Part shown: positions 50,786 through 60,383 of the stretch, one piece after another
How the letters are laid out: each line of letters begins with the position of its first letter
How positions within the stretch are numbered: position 1 is the stretch's first letter
NCBI GenBank assembly: GCA_017416915.1
Contig: JAFQAN010000035.1
Location: forward strand, 1 to 64,000
DNA from: Alistipes sp.
GTDB taxonomy: Bacteria > Bacteroidota > Bacteroidia > Bacteroidales > Rikenellaceae
DNA: 64,000 nt
Reading direction: 5' to 3'
The notes under the pieces: model-generated
Told to the model about the DNA's origin: nothing
Database searches by the model: none
The model's input: the letters and a program-made list of their open reading frames with translations, nothing else
Program-made: the position numbers and the translations under genes

Positions 50786-53401
50786 ATGGCTAACGACAAC
50801 AATCTAAAAGGCGAGAACAGCGAGGCTCAAAGCAGCAAGCCGCGCCGCCGATGGCTTAAACGCACGCTCATAGCCTTGGGCTTAATACTACTATTGGTTA
50901 TAGTTGCCATAGCCGTAGTACTATGTTACTTAGGACCTATTGTTGAGAGATATGTCGAGAAGAATGACATCGAGCTAATAGGTCGCCGCTTAGAGATGGA
51001 CGACCTCTCGATAAACCTATTTAAGGGCAATGCGACGGTGGATAATGTGATACTATACGAGGATGACGACACCACCCCATTTGCCGAGATTGGACGTGCG
51101 GAGCTGAGCCTCGACATCTGGGATATTCTCGATGAAGAGATACACGTTACCCGTGCGCACTTCGTAAACCCCGTAATACGCATCGACCAGTATGGCGAGA
51201 GGTTTAACTTTGACGATATGTTGATGTATATCATCGCCAAGTACATCATGCCCGAAGATGACGACGATAGCGAGTGGCAGGTAACCATCGAAAACGTATC
51301 TATCGAGGGCGGCAACTTGGTATATCACGACCACGACATCGATCAACGTTGGGAGCTGAGCGATATGCAGCTATCTACCCCTAATATCGTCATAGGCAAC
51401 GCTATGAGCCATATCGACGCCTCGATGCGTATCAACGAGGCGGCACGGTTGGAGGGCAAATTGGATATTAACTGCGACAACTTCGACTTTCTGTTTGACG
51501 GCTCGTTGGCAGAGTTTGCGCTCGCCGACACCTACAAATATTGGACCCCCTATTTTAACATCAGCAACGTGGGCGGCATAGCAGATGCTACAATGCTACT
51601 CGAAGGCAACGTGCTGGATATATTTTCGATGAACATTTCGGGCAAGCTGACTGCCCGCGACTTTGCCATAAGCGACCGTCGTGGCGGCAACCTACTGAGT
51701 GCCACAACACTTAGCACCGATATTGAGGAGCTGAACATCAACGCGGAGCGCTACATCCTGCGTACGCTTCACGCCGAGGGCTTCGCTACACAGATGCTTA
51801 TCGCCAACGACGGCACAACAAACTTCGACGACCTATTTTACGGCGAGCCAGAGGTATCGGTGGAGACCACCACCGAGAGCCTTGGCGACGATATGTACGA
51901 TGTTAGGGAGCGCGTAACTATAACCACAACAGAGGAGGTGGCGCCGTTTAGCGATATGACACTACGCATTGGCGATATGCGACTCAATGGTGGCAACGTA
52001 CTCTTTGCCGACAAGACTATGCACAAGCCATTTGAGTATCGCCTGCGCAACATAAGCATCGAGAGTCAGAACTTCGACCTTATGACGAAGAACACGCTGA
52101 CGTTGCGCGCCAACCTGCAACACCAAGGCTCGGCACTTATTCAGTGGGAAGGCTCGCTTACGGACTTCTACAACCAAAATCTCTTGGCGATGCTTACCAA
52201 TGTCGATATGCGCGACTTCTCACCCTATGTTGAGCATTTCACGGCATTCCCAGTTACGGCGGGCAACCTCACGTTCCGAAGCCAAAATGTGGTAACAAAT
52301 GGCGAGCTGAGTGGCGTAAACAACCTCGGCACGCACAACTTCAACGTAGGCAAGAAGGATAGGTCGCTCGACGCAGAGTACAACCTACCGATGAAGCTCG
52401 GCATCTTCATCCTCACGGACAACAAGCAGAATATATCGCTCGACCTCCCCATCACGGGACGCATCGACTCACCAGAGTTTTCGTATCGCAAGATTATAAT
52501 GAAGGCTATTGGCAACGTGCTACTTAAAGTTGTAGCAGCACCCTTCGCGTGGATGGCTGGCGACAAGCAAAATGCCTTCAAGCATATAGACGTCGATTTA
52601 TTGGAGGCGGGCTTCAATGCTGAGCATTATGCACGTATGGACGAGATGGCGGCAGCCCTCAAAGAGGACAACACCATAAAGGTACGCCTCACTCAGCGAG
52701 TAAACTACGACCGTGCGCGCTATCGTCTTGCCGACTTAGACCTCAAAATCGCCTACTATAACTCTACGCAGCAAAATGCCGACGAGCGTATGGATATGCT
52801 TGACTTTGAGCGTATTCGCCAGATGCGACTCTCGCGCAAGGAGGTAGCAGCCTTTGCCGACTCTCAGCTACTTGCGCGCGGCATCGACCCCTCGCATCTT
52901 TCATCCGAGAATAAGGCGATGGCACTCTACGGCGATATGGTCGATAAGCAGCTCTGCGACCTTATGACACACCGCAACCGTATTTTGCGCGACTATATGG
53001 AGTTCCAGCACAGCGATATGCCCAGCGAAGCATTCGCAATTAATGATGTGGTGTTGGAGGATATGAAGAGCTACGTCGGCAAGGACCGCTACACCGTGAC
53101 GCTCATCATCGACGACGAGGAGATAGAGCTTGCACCTACCGAGGAGCAGATTAGCGACGAGCAGTTAGACTACTACGACGCCTATATACTCGAAGATGAA
53201 GAGGCGACAGCTGAGCAAGAGGGCGTAGAGGAGGCAACGACCGAGCAGACGATTTCCGAGCAGACAGAGGAGTGTGTGATTGAGAATACGGCAGAGGACG
53301 GCACCTCGACCGACACCACCACTCTCGGCACAGATATTGCAACGAGCAACGATGCAACCGAGAGCGAGACGCCATCGCAAACAGAAGAACAAAACAACTA
53401 A
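50786..53401 (+). CDS. AsmA/DUF748-like envelope protein
   Basis: 871 residues with a basic cytoplasmic start, one membrane helix (about 28-52) and a large periplasmic part of repeating beta segments. Motifs such as ISLNLFKG-type DLSINLFKGNATVDNVILYE, FVNPVIRIDQYGERFNFDDML and NGGNVLFADKTMHKPFEYRLRNI recall DUF748/AsmA proteins, which build periplasmic grooves for lipid transport or affect outer-membrane assembly. The last 60 residues are a Glu/Thr-rich tail. It starts 26 bases after the SDR and may share its transcript; a link to bile-acid work is not implied. Confidence 0.82.
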   Translation: MANDNNLKGENSEAQSSKPRRRWLKRTLIALGLILLLVIVAIAVVLCYLGPIVERYVEKNDIELIGRRLEMDDLSINLFKGNATVDNVILYEDDDTTPFAEIGRAELSLDIWDILDEEIHVTRAHFVNPVIRIDQYGERFNFDDMLMYIIAKYIMPEDDDDSEWQVTIENVSIEGGNLVYHDHDIDQRWELSDMQLSTPNIVIGNAMSHIDASMRINEAARLEGKLDINCDNFDFLFDGSLAEFALADTYKYWTPYFNISNVGGIADATMLLEGNVLDIFSMNISGKLTARDFAISDRRGGNLLSATTLSTDIEELNINAERYILRTLHAEGFATQMLIANDGTTNFDDLFYGEPEVSVETTTESLGDDMYDVRERVTITTTEEVAPFSDMTLRIGDMRLNGGNVLFADKTMHKPFEYRLRNISIESQNFDLMTKNTLTLRANLQHQGSALIQWEGSLTDFYNQNLLAMLTNVDMRDFSPYVEHFTAFPVTAGNLTFRSQNVVTNGELSGVNNLGTHNFNVGKKDRSLDAEYNLPMKLGIFILTDNKQNISLDLPITGRIDSPEFSYRKIIMKAIGNVLLKVVAAPFAWMAGDKQNAFKHIDVDLLEAGFNAEHYARMDEMAAALKEDNTIKVRLTQRVNYDRARYRLADLDLKIAYYNSTQQNADERMDMLDFERIRQMRLSRKEVAAFADSQLLARGIDPSHLSSENKAMALYGDMVDKQLCDLMTHRNRILRDYMEFQHSDMPSEAFAINDVVLEDMKSYVGKDRYTVTLIIDDEEIELAPTEEQISDEQLDYYDAYILEDEEATAEQEGVEEATTEQTISEQTEECVIENTAEDGTSTDTTTLGTDIATSNDATESETPSQTEEQNN

Positions 53402-53423
53402 ATATTAATTAAACATTACAAAG

Positions 53424-54476
53424 ATGAAGAAAATTATCTCTATTATCGCTATTGTAGCGATAACGATGTCGAGCCTCACGGCGTGTGGCGACGACAAGCC
53501 CAAGAAGCGCGGCAACAAGATACCCGTAGCCGCTGGTCAGATTGACACGCTCTCTTATATGCTGGGCGTAAACTTCGGTACGATGGCAAAACAGCAGTTT
53601 GGCATCTTCAACCCCGACATCGAGCAGGTGAAGATGGGTATCAACGACTTCCTCCTAACTGGCGACGTTGAGGAGCAGTCTTTCTTGGATGGTCATCAGC
53701 AGTTTATGGCGTTTATGAACGACAGCAAGACGCAGAGCTTCGGACGTGCAAAGTTTGAGCGCGACAGATACCAGGGCGACCGTCCCGACACACTCCCTGC
53801 ACTCCCCGAGCTTTACACCAAGGAGAATAGCCGCACTGAGATTTCGTATATCATCGGTACGCTTATCGGTGCCGATATTAAGATGAGCGTTACGGAGGAT
53901 GACGAGCTATCTCGCGCTTGGGTTATCGAAGCATTCAGCGATGCTCAGAACATCGAGAACTTCCAAGAGGCTGACAAGCACCTCAACATCCCTGCACAGG
54001 AGATTAACGAGTTCTACGTTCGCTATATGCAGGAGCGTCGTATGCGCGAACACGAGAAGGCTATGAAGGAGTTGGAGGAGAACAAGGCAGCTGGCGTAGA
54101 GTGGCTCAAAGAGGTTGAGCAGCAGGAGGGTGTGCAGAAGACCGAGTCGGGTATTCTCTATCGCATCGAGCGTCAGGGTAACGGCACCTTCCCCACTAAG
54201 GATGACGATGTGGTACTCGTAAACTACGAGGGCAAGGTGCGCACAGGCGACATCTTCGATTCGAGCTACGAGCGCAACGAGCCTATCTCATTCCCCCTCA
54301 ACGGCGTAATTAAGGGCTGGACCGAGGGTATGAAACTTATCGACGAGGGCGGCGAGATTACGCTGTGGATACCCTCAGACCTGGCATACGGCGACCGTCG
54401 TCGTAGCGATGTTATCGGTCCTGGCGAGGCTCTTATGTTTAAGGTAGAACTACTTGAAGTAAACCCCGAGAAGTAG
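53424..54476 (+). CDS. FKBP-type peptidyl-prolyl isomerase lipoprotein
   Basis: 350 residues with lipoprotein signal (lipobox LTAC, Cys21). An N-terminal FKBP_N-like dimerisation helix region (about 40-240) is followed by a C-terminal FKBP domain with ILYRIERQGNG, VLVNYEGKVRTGDIFDSSYERNEPISFPLNGVIKGWTEGM and LWIPSDLAYGDR, the active-site shell residues. It acts in envelope protein folding. It lies 22 bases after the AsmA-like gene and ends at a strong hairpin. Confidence 0.94.
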   Translation: MKKIISIIAIVAITMSSLTACGDDKPKKRGNKIPVAAGQIDTLSYMLGVNFGTMAKQQFGIFNPDIEQVKMGINDFLLTGDVEEQSFLDGHQQFMAFMNDSKTQSFGRAKFERDRYQGDRPDTLPALPELYTKENSRTEISYIIGTLIGADIKMSVTEDDELSRAWVIEAFSDAQNIENFQEADKHLNIPAQEINEFYVRYMQERRMREHEKAMKELEENKAAGVEWLKEVEQQEGVQKTESGILYRIERQGNGTFPTKDDDVVLVNYEGKVRTGDIFDSSYERNEPISFPLNGVIKGWTEGMKLIDEGGEITLWIPSDLAYGDRRRSDVIGPGEALMFKVELLEVNPEK

Positions 54477-54500
54477 TTTACTTTCTGATACATACATATT

Positions 54501-54531
54501 AAAATAGCCACCGTCAAGCGGTGGCTATTTT
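54501..54531. terminator. Bidirectional terminator between FKBP and stomatin genes
   Basis: AAAATAGCCACCG, loop TCAAG, CGGTGGCTATTTT: a perfect 13-bp stem with A and T runs, serving both convergent units. Confidence 0.92.
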
Positions 54532-54548
54532 AATGTATATAGGCCCTA

Positions 54549-55535
54549 CTACTTTTGCTTTTTCACCAACTCGGTAAGCGAGCCGAGAGCGCCTACGAGG
54601 TTGCTCGCCTCAAAGGGCAGGAAGACCGTCTTTGTCTGGTCGCCCGAGCCTATCTCACGAAGCGTCTCAACATACTTCATAAGGAGCATATAGGTTGCGG
54701 GGTCGGTCTTAGATGCAGCAACAGCCTCAGCAACCTTACGTATAGCCTCAGCCTCGGCAGTAGCCTGCAAAATCTTAGCATCAGCCTCACCCTGCGCCTT
54801 CAAAATCTGTGTTTGCTTCTCTGCCTGAGCCTGGTTAATCTGCGACTCCTTCTCGCCCTCAGACTGCAAAATCATCGCCTCCTTATGACCCTTTGCCTCC
54901 AACACCTTAGCACGGCGCTCACGCTCTGCCTGCATCTGCTGCTCCATAGCACGACGCACCGACTCGGGAGGTGTAATATCCTGCAACTCAACACGATTAA
55001 CCTTAACACCCCACTTGTTTGTAGCGTCGTCCAACACCACACGAAGTTTCGAGTTGATGGTATCGCGCGATGTGAGCGTCTCGTCCAACTCCAACTCTCC
55101 GATAACGTTACGCAACGTGGTCTGCGTCAGCTTCTCGATAGCGTTGGGCAGGTTATCAATCTCATAAACAGACTTCACGGGATCGACAATCTGGAAGTAG
55201 AGCAAGGCGTTGATGGTCGTCGTTACGTTATCCTTCGTAATCACGCTCTGCTTCGGGAAGTCGTAAACCTGCTCACGTAGATCAATACGCGATGTGGTAC
55301 GCAGAACTACACTCTTCGAGCCATCGCCATAAACCACCTCGTCGCGCTGGCACACCTCACGCGCACGGTCGATAATGGGAAAGAGGTAGTTGATACCCGA
55401 CTGCAAGGTACGGTCATAGCGACCCAAGCGCTCAACGACGCGTGTCTCCGACTGCGGGATAATCTTAAAACCTTTAAGCACGTAGATTACCGCGATAAGG
55501 GCAATCACAAGAACAATTGATAAACTCGTTGACAT
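54549..55535 (-). CDS. SPFH/Band-7 (stomatin-like) protein
   Basis: 328 residues: one N-terminal membrane helix (4-22), the SPFH domain (ETRVVERLGRYDRTLQSGINYLFPIIDRA, NALLYFQIVDPVKSVYEI) and a long helical coil with repeated QAEKQTQILKAQGEADAKILQA. Such proteins form membrane-anchored ring scaffolds that control proteases and membrane domains. The nfeD gene lies immediately upstream (2-base gap), the classic NfeD-stomatin pair. Confidence 0.96.
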   Translation of the reverse strand: MSTSLSIVLVIALIAVIYVLKGFKIIPQSETRVVERLGRYDRTLQSGINYLFPIIDRAREVCQRDEVVYGDGSKSVVLRTTSRIDLREQVYDFPKQSVITKDNVTTTINALLYFQIVDPVKSVYEIDNLPNAIEKLTQTTLRNVIGELELDETLTSRDTINSKLRVVLDDATNKWGVKVNRVELQDITPPESVRRAMEQQMQAERERRAKVLEAKGHKEAMILQSEGEKESQINQAQAEKQTQILKAQGEADAKILQATAEAEAIRKVAEAVAASKTDPATYMLLMKYVETLREIGSGDQTKTVFLPFEASNLVGALGSLTELVKKQK

Positions 55536-55537
55536 AA

Positions 55538-55975
55538 CTATACTTTTTTAACGATTAATATTACACTATCCACAGCAACTATCTCGACGTGCGTACCCTC
55601 GGTAATAGGCTCATCCTCCACCGAGCGAGCCTTCCAATCGACCCCGTCGATAACCACACGACCACTATCCGTCGAGTCGATGGTGTTGCACACAATACCT
55701 CGTCTGCCTACCATAGCATTAACATTTGTAGGCACCTTCTCGCCATTGCGATAGAACGAGCGTTTGAGGACAGGACGCACCGCAGCCAACGCCACGAGCG
55801 ACACCAAAGCAAAGATAACTAATTGCCACTCCAACGACATATCGCAGGCTGCCGCGATAGCGCCACCCGCACAACCTACGGCAAGACACAATACGGCAAA
55901 GCCCGTAGTAAACATCTCGATAATAAAGAGCAGCAAGGCTGCCAAAATCCATATATGCCAAATCTCCATAAGCAA
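55538..55975 (-). CDS. NfeD-family membrane protein
   Basis: 145 residues: two or three hydrophobic helices (about 5-65) and a C-terminal OB-fold (VGRRGIVCNTIDSTDSGRVVIDGVDWKARSVEDEPITEGTHVEIVAVD), the short NfeD form without the serine-protease domain. It works with the adjacent stomatin-like protein at the membrane. It is transcribed first, from the promoter at 56074-56105. Confidence 0.94.
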   Translation of the reverse strand: MLMEIWHIWILAALLLFIIEMFTTGFAVLCLAVGCAGGAIAAACDMSLEWQLVIFALVSLVALAAVRPVLKRSFYRNGEKVPTNVNAMVGRRGIVCNTIDSTDSGRVVIDGVDWKARSVEDEPITEGTHVEIVAVDSVILIVKKV

Positions 55976-56073
55976 AAATATTTTGAGTTTTAATTTTCAA
56001 GTTTAACAAAATGACACGGACTACGGCGTAGCCATCAACAATCCTCTAACCATCGCATAAATAAAGAGTTGTT

Positions 56074-56105
56074 CAAAGTTACAAATTTTTCCTCAAACCG
56101 CCAAA
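56074..56105 (-). promoter_or_regulatory. Promoter of the nfeD-stomatin operon
   Basis: On the minus strand TTTG (56105-56102), 20-base spacer, and TAACTTTG (56081-56074). The leader is about 90 bases. Confidence 0.8.
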
Positions 56106-56217
56106 ATATATCACAACATTTCGCACGCGCGAACGCACATTGCCCACACGCGCAATAAAATATAGGTATCACCTCAAAAAAGAGGGGTAAAACGCTTCGT
56201 TATTCACAAATAATACG

Positions 56218-56225
56218 TATATTTG
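56218..56225 (+). promoter_or_regulatory. -7 box upstream of the Dabb gene
   Basis: TATATTTG fits TAnnTTTG. It ends one base before an in-frame ATG at 56227 and so supports the start at 56257. Confidence 0.55.
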
Positions 56226-56256
56226 TATGATTGAACCTAAAACTAATACTAACCGT

Positions 56257-56556
56257 ATGATTAGACATATCGTAATGTGGAAGTTTCGCCGCGATTTGGA
56301 GCAGAACCCCCTTGACGTGGCGCGTGAAATGAAGGAGCGTTTGGAGTCGCTACGCGGCAAAATCGACGGATTAAATAGTATCGAAGTAGGCATCAACTGC
56401 CGCGAGTCGAAATCGTCTTATGACGCCGTACTTATAGCCGACTTTGCATCGTGGGAGGCTCTCGATAGCTACAAGACAAGCCCACTGCACGTACCCATCA
56501 GCGAATATTGCAAGTCGTGCCGCGAAGCACGTGTCGATGTAGATTACGAGATTTAG
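56257..56556 (+). CDS. Dabb (stress-responsive A/B barrel) domain protein
   Basis: 99-residue dimeric alpha/beta barrel protein: MIRHIVMWKFRR at the start, LRGKIDGLNSIEVGINC and DAVLIADFASWEALDSY..SPLHVPISEYCKSC. Start 56257 fits the family and the promoter. The function is unknown; some relatives are stress-induced or act in small-molecule cyclisation. It precedes the histidine-degradation genes by 57 bases and might be co-transcribed. Confidence 0.92.
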   Translation: MIRHIVMWKFRRDLEQNPLDVAREMKERLESLRGKIDGLNSIEVGINCRESKSSYDAVLIADFASWEALDSYKTSPLHVPISEYCKSCREARVDVDYEI

Positions 56557-56613
56557 CTCCCCATTGACAAGAATTCTGAATAAAAATAAGATATAAACTA
56601 AAATAAAATCATC

Positions 56614-58320
56614 ATGCAGAAAAGAATTATTGAGTGTGTACCCAACTTCTCGGAGGGTCGCAATTTGGAGACTATCAAACAGATTACCGACGTCATCGAG
56701 GCGCAGAAAGGTGTAAAGCTCTTGGATGTTGATCCAGGCGAGGCAACAAACCGCACCGTGGTAACCTTCGTTGGCGAACCCGAGGCAGTTGTTGATACCG
56801 CCGTAGCGGCTATCAAGCGCGCCATTGAGCTTATCGATATGCGTCAGCACAAGGGCGCCCACCCTCGTATGGGTGCTTGCGACGTATGTCCTCTAATTCC
56901 CGTTTCGGGCATCACGTTGGAGGAGTGCGCAGAGTTGGCTCGTGGCTTAGCAAAGCGTATCGCCGAGGAGCTTAACGTCCCCACCTACTGCTACGAGGCT
57001 GCCGCCTTCACCCCTGAGCGTCGCAACCTTGCAGTATGTCGTGCAGGCGAGTATGAGGCACTGCCCGAGAAGATGCAGAACGAGGAGAAGAAGCCCGATT
57101 TTGGCGCACGTCCCTACGACGAGGGTGTAGCACGCACTGGTGCTACGGCTGTGGGCGCACGCGACTTCTTGGTTGCCGTAAACTACAACCTCAACACCAC
57201 CTCTACACGCCGCGCCAATGCAATTGCGTTCGACGTACGCGAGAAGGGTCGCCCTATGCGTGAGGGTAACCCCATCACAGGTAAAATTATGAAGGATGAG
57301 AAGGGCAATACCATCATGAAGCCTGGTACGTTGAAGGCTTGCAAGGCTATCGGTTGGTTTATCGAGGAGTATGGCATCGCTCAGGTGTCGATGAATATGA
57401 CCAACCTCTCGGTAACGCCCCTACACGTTGCCTTCGACGAGGTATGCCGCGCTGCTGACGCTCGTGGAGTACGTGTAACAGGCGCCGAGATTGTAGGTTT
57501 GGTGCCTAAGAGCGCATTGGTAGATGCAGGTCGCCACTTCCTACGCAAGCAGAATCGCTCGACGGGTCTTCCCGAGAGAGAGTTGGTGCGCATCGCCATC
57601 GAGTCGATGGGTCTCTCGAACCTCAAAGAGTTCAAACCCGAGGAGAAGGTCGTAGAGTACATCCTCGAAGCCGAGGAGTCGAAGGGCAAGAAGCGACTCG
57701 TAAATATGACCTGCACAGGCTTTGCTGAGGAGACCGCAAGCGAATCGCCCGCACCTGGTGGTGGCTCGATTTCGGCATATATGGGCGCTTTGGCTGCGGC
57801 TCTTGGCACTATGGTAGCAAACCTCTCGTCGCACAAGGCGGGCTGGGACGACCGCTGGGAGTTCTTCTCGAACTGGGCAGACAACGGTATGGCAGTGATG
57901 AACGAGTTGCTCTTCTTGGTGGATGAGGATACCGAGGCGTTCAACAAGATTATGGCGGTATTCGGTATGCCTAAGGGTACCGACGAGGAGAAGGCCGCTC
58001 GTGCCGAGGCAATGGAGGCAGCTACGCTCTACGCTACGCAGGTACCCCTGCGCACGATGAAGGCGGCATACAAGGCTTTCGACGTGGTACGCGCAATGGC
58101 CGAGGAGGGCAACCCCAACTCTGTATCGGATGCAGGTGTAGGCGCTTTGGCAGCCCGCTCGGCAGTGATGGGCGCTTGTCTCAACGTAAAGATTAATGCC
58201 GCAGGCTTGAAGGACCGTGCAACAGCAGATAAACTCGTAGCCGAGGCAGAGCAGATTCAGGCATTGGCACAGAAGGCCGAGGCTGAGATTTTGGCAGTTG
58301 TAGAGAGCAAGATTAAGTAA
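56614..58320 (+). CDS. ftcD: Glutamate formimidoyltransferase / formimino-THF cyclodeaminase fusion
   Basis: 568 residues with two enzymes on one chain, as in animals. Residues 1-330 are the formiminotransferase (RIIECVPNFSEGRN at the start, DVDPGEATNRTVVTFVGEP, KGAHPRMGACDVCP with the catalytic His). Residues about 365-568 are the all-helical cyclodeaminase (SESPAPGGGSISAYMGALAAALGTMV). Together they move the formimino group of formiminoglutamate onto THF and release ammonia, giving methenyl-THF and glutamate. It is the first gene of the hut run and replaces hutG. Confidence 0.96.
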   Translation: MQKRIIECVPNFSEGRNLETIKQITDVIEAQKGVKLLDVDPGEATNRTVVTFVGEPEAVVDTAVAAIKRAIELIDMRQHKGAHPRMGACDVCPLIPVSGITLEECAELARGLAKRIAEELNVPTYCYEAAAFTPERRNLAVCRAGEYEALPEKMQNEEKKPDFGARPYDEGVARTGATAVGARDFLVAVNYNLNTTSTRRANAIAFDVREKGRPMREGNPITGKIMKDEKGNTIMKPGTLKACKAIGWFIEEYGIAQVSMNMTNLSVTPLHVAFDEVCRAADARGVRVTGAEIVGLVPKSALVDAGRHFLRKQNRSTGLPERELVRIAIESMGLSNLKEFKPEEKVVEYILEAEESKGKKRLVNMTCTGFAEETASESPAPGGGSISAYMGALAAALGTMVANLSSHKAGWDDRWEFFSNWADNGMAVMNELLFLVDEDTEAFNKIMAVFGMPKGTDEEKAARAEAMEAATLYATQVPLRTMKAAYKAFDVVRAMAEEGNPNSVSDAGVGALAARSAVMGACLNVKINAAGLKDRATADKLVAEAEQIQALAQKAEAEILAVVESKIK

Positions 58321-58342
58321 AACCGCTAAAAACACAACCTTT

Positions 58343-60358
58343 ATGACAGACTTTCAGAAAGATATATTAGCAGGTATTCCCGACCCGCTACCCAAGCCCA
58401 AGGCGTACGACCCTACGGCTAACCACGCGCCGAAGCGCAAGGATATTCTTACCGACGAAGAGAAGAAGCTCGCCTTGGCAAACGCCCTGCGTTACTTCCC
58501 CGAGAAGCACCACGCGGAGTTAGCTCCCGAGTTTTTGGAGGAGTTGAAGCAGTATGGACGTATATATATGTATCGTCTGCGCCCCGACTACGAGATGTAT
58601 GCTCGTTCGATAGACGACTACCCTGCTCGTTCGCGTCAGGCAGCGGCTATTATGCTGATGATACAGAACAACCTCGACAAGGCTGTTGCTCAACATCCCC
58701 ACGAGCTTATCACCTATGGTGGTAACGGTGCAGTATTCCAGAACTGGGCGCAGTATCGCTTGGCGATGAAGTACTTGGCAGAGATGACCGACGAGCAGAC
58801 ACTTGTGATGTACTCGGGACACCCCCTTGGCCTGTTCCCCTCGCATAAGGATGCCCCGCGTGTGATTGTTACCAACGGTATGGTTATCCCCAACCACTCA
58901 TCGCAGGACGACTGGGAGCGCTTCAACGCTATGGGCGTGTCGCAGTATGGTCAGATGACCGCTGGCTCGTATATGTATATCGGTCCTCAGGGCATCGTTC
59001 ACGGCACGACGATTACGGTTATGAACGCTGCACGTAAGCGTATGAAGCCTGGGCAAAAGGATCTGCGCGGTATGCTCTTCGTAACGGCAGGTCTTGGCGG
59101 TATGTCGGGCGCACAGCCCAAGGCGGGTAACATCTCGGGCGTGGTCAGCATTACTGCCGAGGTAAACATCGCCGCTGCCGAGAAGCGCCATAAGCAGGGC
59201 TGGGTGGATGAGCTTTACTCGTCGCTCGACGAGCTTATTCCTCGCGTTAAGGAGGCGGTTGCCAACAAGGAGGTCATCTCGTTTGCCTACGTAGGCAACG
59301 TTGTGGATTTGTGGGAGCGTCTTGCCGAGGAGCATATTAACGTCGATTTGGGCTCTGACCAGACATCGCTACACAACCCGTGGGCGGGCGGCTACTACCC
59401 CGTAGGTTACTCGTACGAGGAGTCTAACCGAATGATGGCAGAGGAGCCTGAGCGCTTCCACGAGTGCGTACGCGAGTCGTTGCGTCGTCAGGTGGCAGCT
59501 ATCAACAAGCTCACAGCTCGCGGTATGTACTTCTTCGACTACGGCAACGCCTTCCTCTTGGAGTCATCGCGCGCAGGTGCCGATATTATGGGCGAGGATG
59601 GCAAGTTCCGCTATCCTTCGTATGTTCAGGATATTATGGGTCCTATGTTCTTCGACTATGGCTTCGGTCCCTTCCGCTGGGTATGTACCTCGGGTAACGA
59701 GCGCGACCTCGAAACTACCGACCGCCTGGCTGCCGAGGTGTTGGACGATATGTTGCGTAACTCGCCCGACGAGATTAAGGGACAGCTCGAAGACAACCTC
59801 CACTGGATACGCGAAGCGAAGCAGAATAAGCTCGTTGTAGGCTCACAGGCACGTATTCTCTATGCCGATTCGGAGGGTCGCACACGCATCGCCCTCGCCT
59901 TTAACGAGGCTATCAAGCGCGGAGAGATTTCGGCTCCCGTGGTACTCGGCCGCGACCACCACGACGTATCGGGTACCGACTCACCCTACCGCGAGACATC
60001 TAACATCTATGACGGCTCGCAGTTCTGTGCCGATATGGCGGTACACAACGTCATCGGCGACTCGTTCCGTGGCGCTACGTGGGTGTCGATACACAACGGC
60101 GGCGGCGTAGGCTGGGGCGAGGTGATGAACGGTGGCTTCGGTATGGTCATCGACGGCTCGGAGGAGTCGGCACGCCACATTGAGGATATGTTGCTTTGGG
60201 ATGTAAACAACGGTATTGCACGTCGTAGCTGGGCGCGCAACGAGGGTGCTATATTCGCCATAAAGCGACAGATGGAGCGCACACCGTTACTCAAAGTTAC
60301 ACTCCCCAACCTTGCCAGCAAGGAGCTTATCGACGAGGTTTTCAACAGCAACAAGTAG
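58343..60358 (+). CDS. hutU: Urocanate hydratase (long Bacteroidetes form)
   Basis: Converts urocanate to imidazolonepropionate with tightly bound NAD+ as electrophile. At 671 residues it is longer than the ~555-residue proteobacterial enzyme, with extra N-terminal sequence and insertions. The family core is clear: ITYGGNGAVFQNWAQY, MYSGHPLGLFPSH, GPQGIVHGTTITVMNAAR, GGMSGAQPKA and the late DRDHHDVSG-like GRDHHDVSGTDSPYRET. It lies 22 bases after ftcD and 25 before hutH. Confidence 0.96.
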   Translation: MTDFQKDILAGIPDPLPKPKAYDPTANHAPKRKDILTDEEKKLALANALRYFPEKHHAELAPEFLEELKQYGRIYMYRLRPDYEMYARSIDDYPARSRQAAAIMLMIQNNLDKAVAQHPHELITYGGNGAVFQNWAQYRLAMKYLAEMTDEQTLVMYSGHPLGLFPSHKDAPRVIVTNGMVIPNHSSQDDWERFNAMGVSQYGQMTAGSYMYIGPQGIVHGTTITVMNAARKRMKPGQKDLRGMLFVTAGLGGMSGAQPKAGNISGVVSITAEVNIAAAEKRHKQGWVDELYSSLDELIPRVKEAVANKEVISFAYVGNVVDLWERLAEEHINVDLGSDQTSLHNPWAGGYYPVGYSYEESNRMMAEEPERFHECVRESLRRQVAAINKLTARGMYFFDYGNAFLLESSRAGADIMGEDGKFRYPSYVQDIMGPMFFDYGFGPFRWVCTSGNERDLETTDRLAAEVLDDMLRNSPDEIKGQLEDNLHWIREAKQNKLVVGSQARILYADSEGRTRIALAFNEAIKRGEISAPVVLGRDHHDVSGTDSPYRETSNIYDGSQFCADMAVHNVIGDSFRGATWVSIHNGGGVGWGEVMNGGFGMVIDGSEESARHIEDMLLWDVNNGIARRSWARNEGAIFAIKRQMERTPLLKVTLPNLASKELIDEVFNSNK

Positions 60359-60383
60359 TACAAACAACCTAAATCTTAAAACT

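Noticed and set aside
56574-56602. TTGACA, 17 bases, TAAGAT upstream of ftcD
   Set aside because: It resembles an E. coli sigma-70 promoter, but the other promoters here follow the Bacteroidetes TTTG/TAnnTTTG pattern, so this is probably chance in AT-rich DNA.
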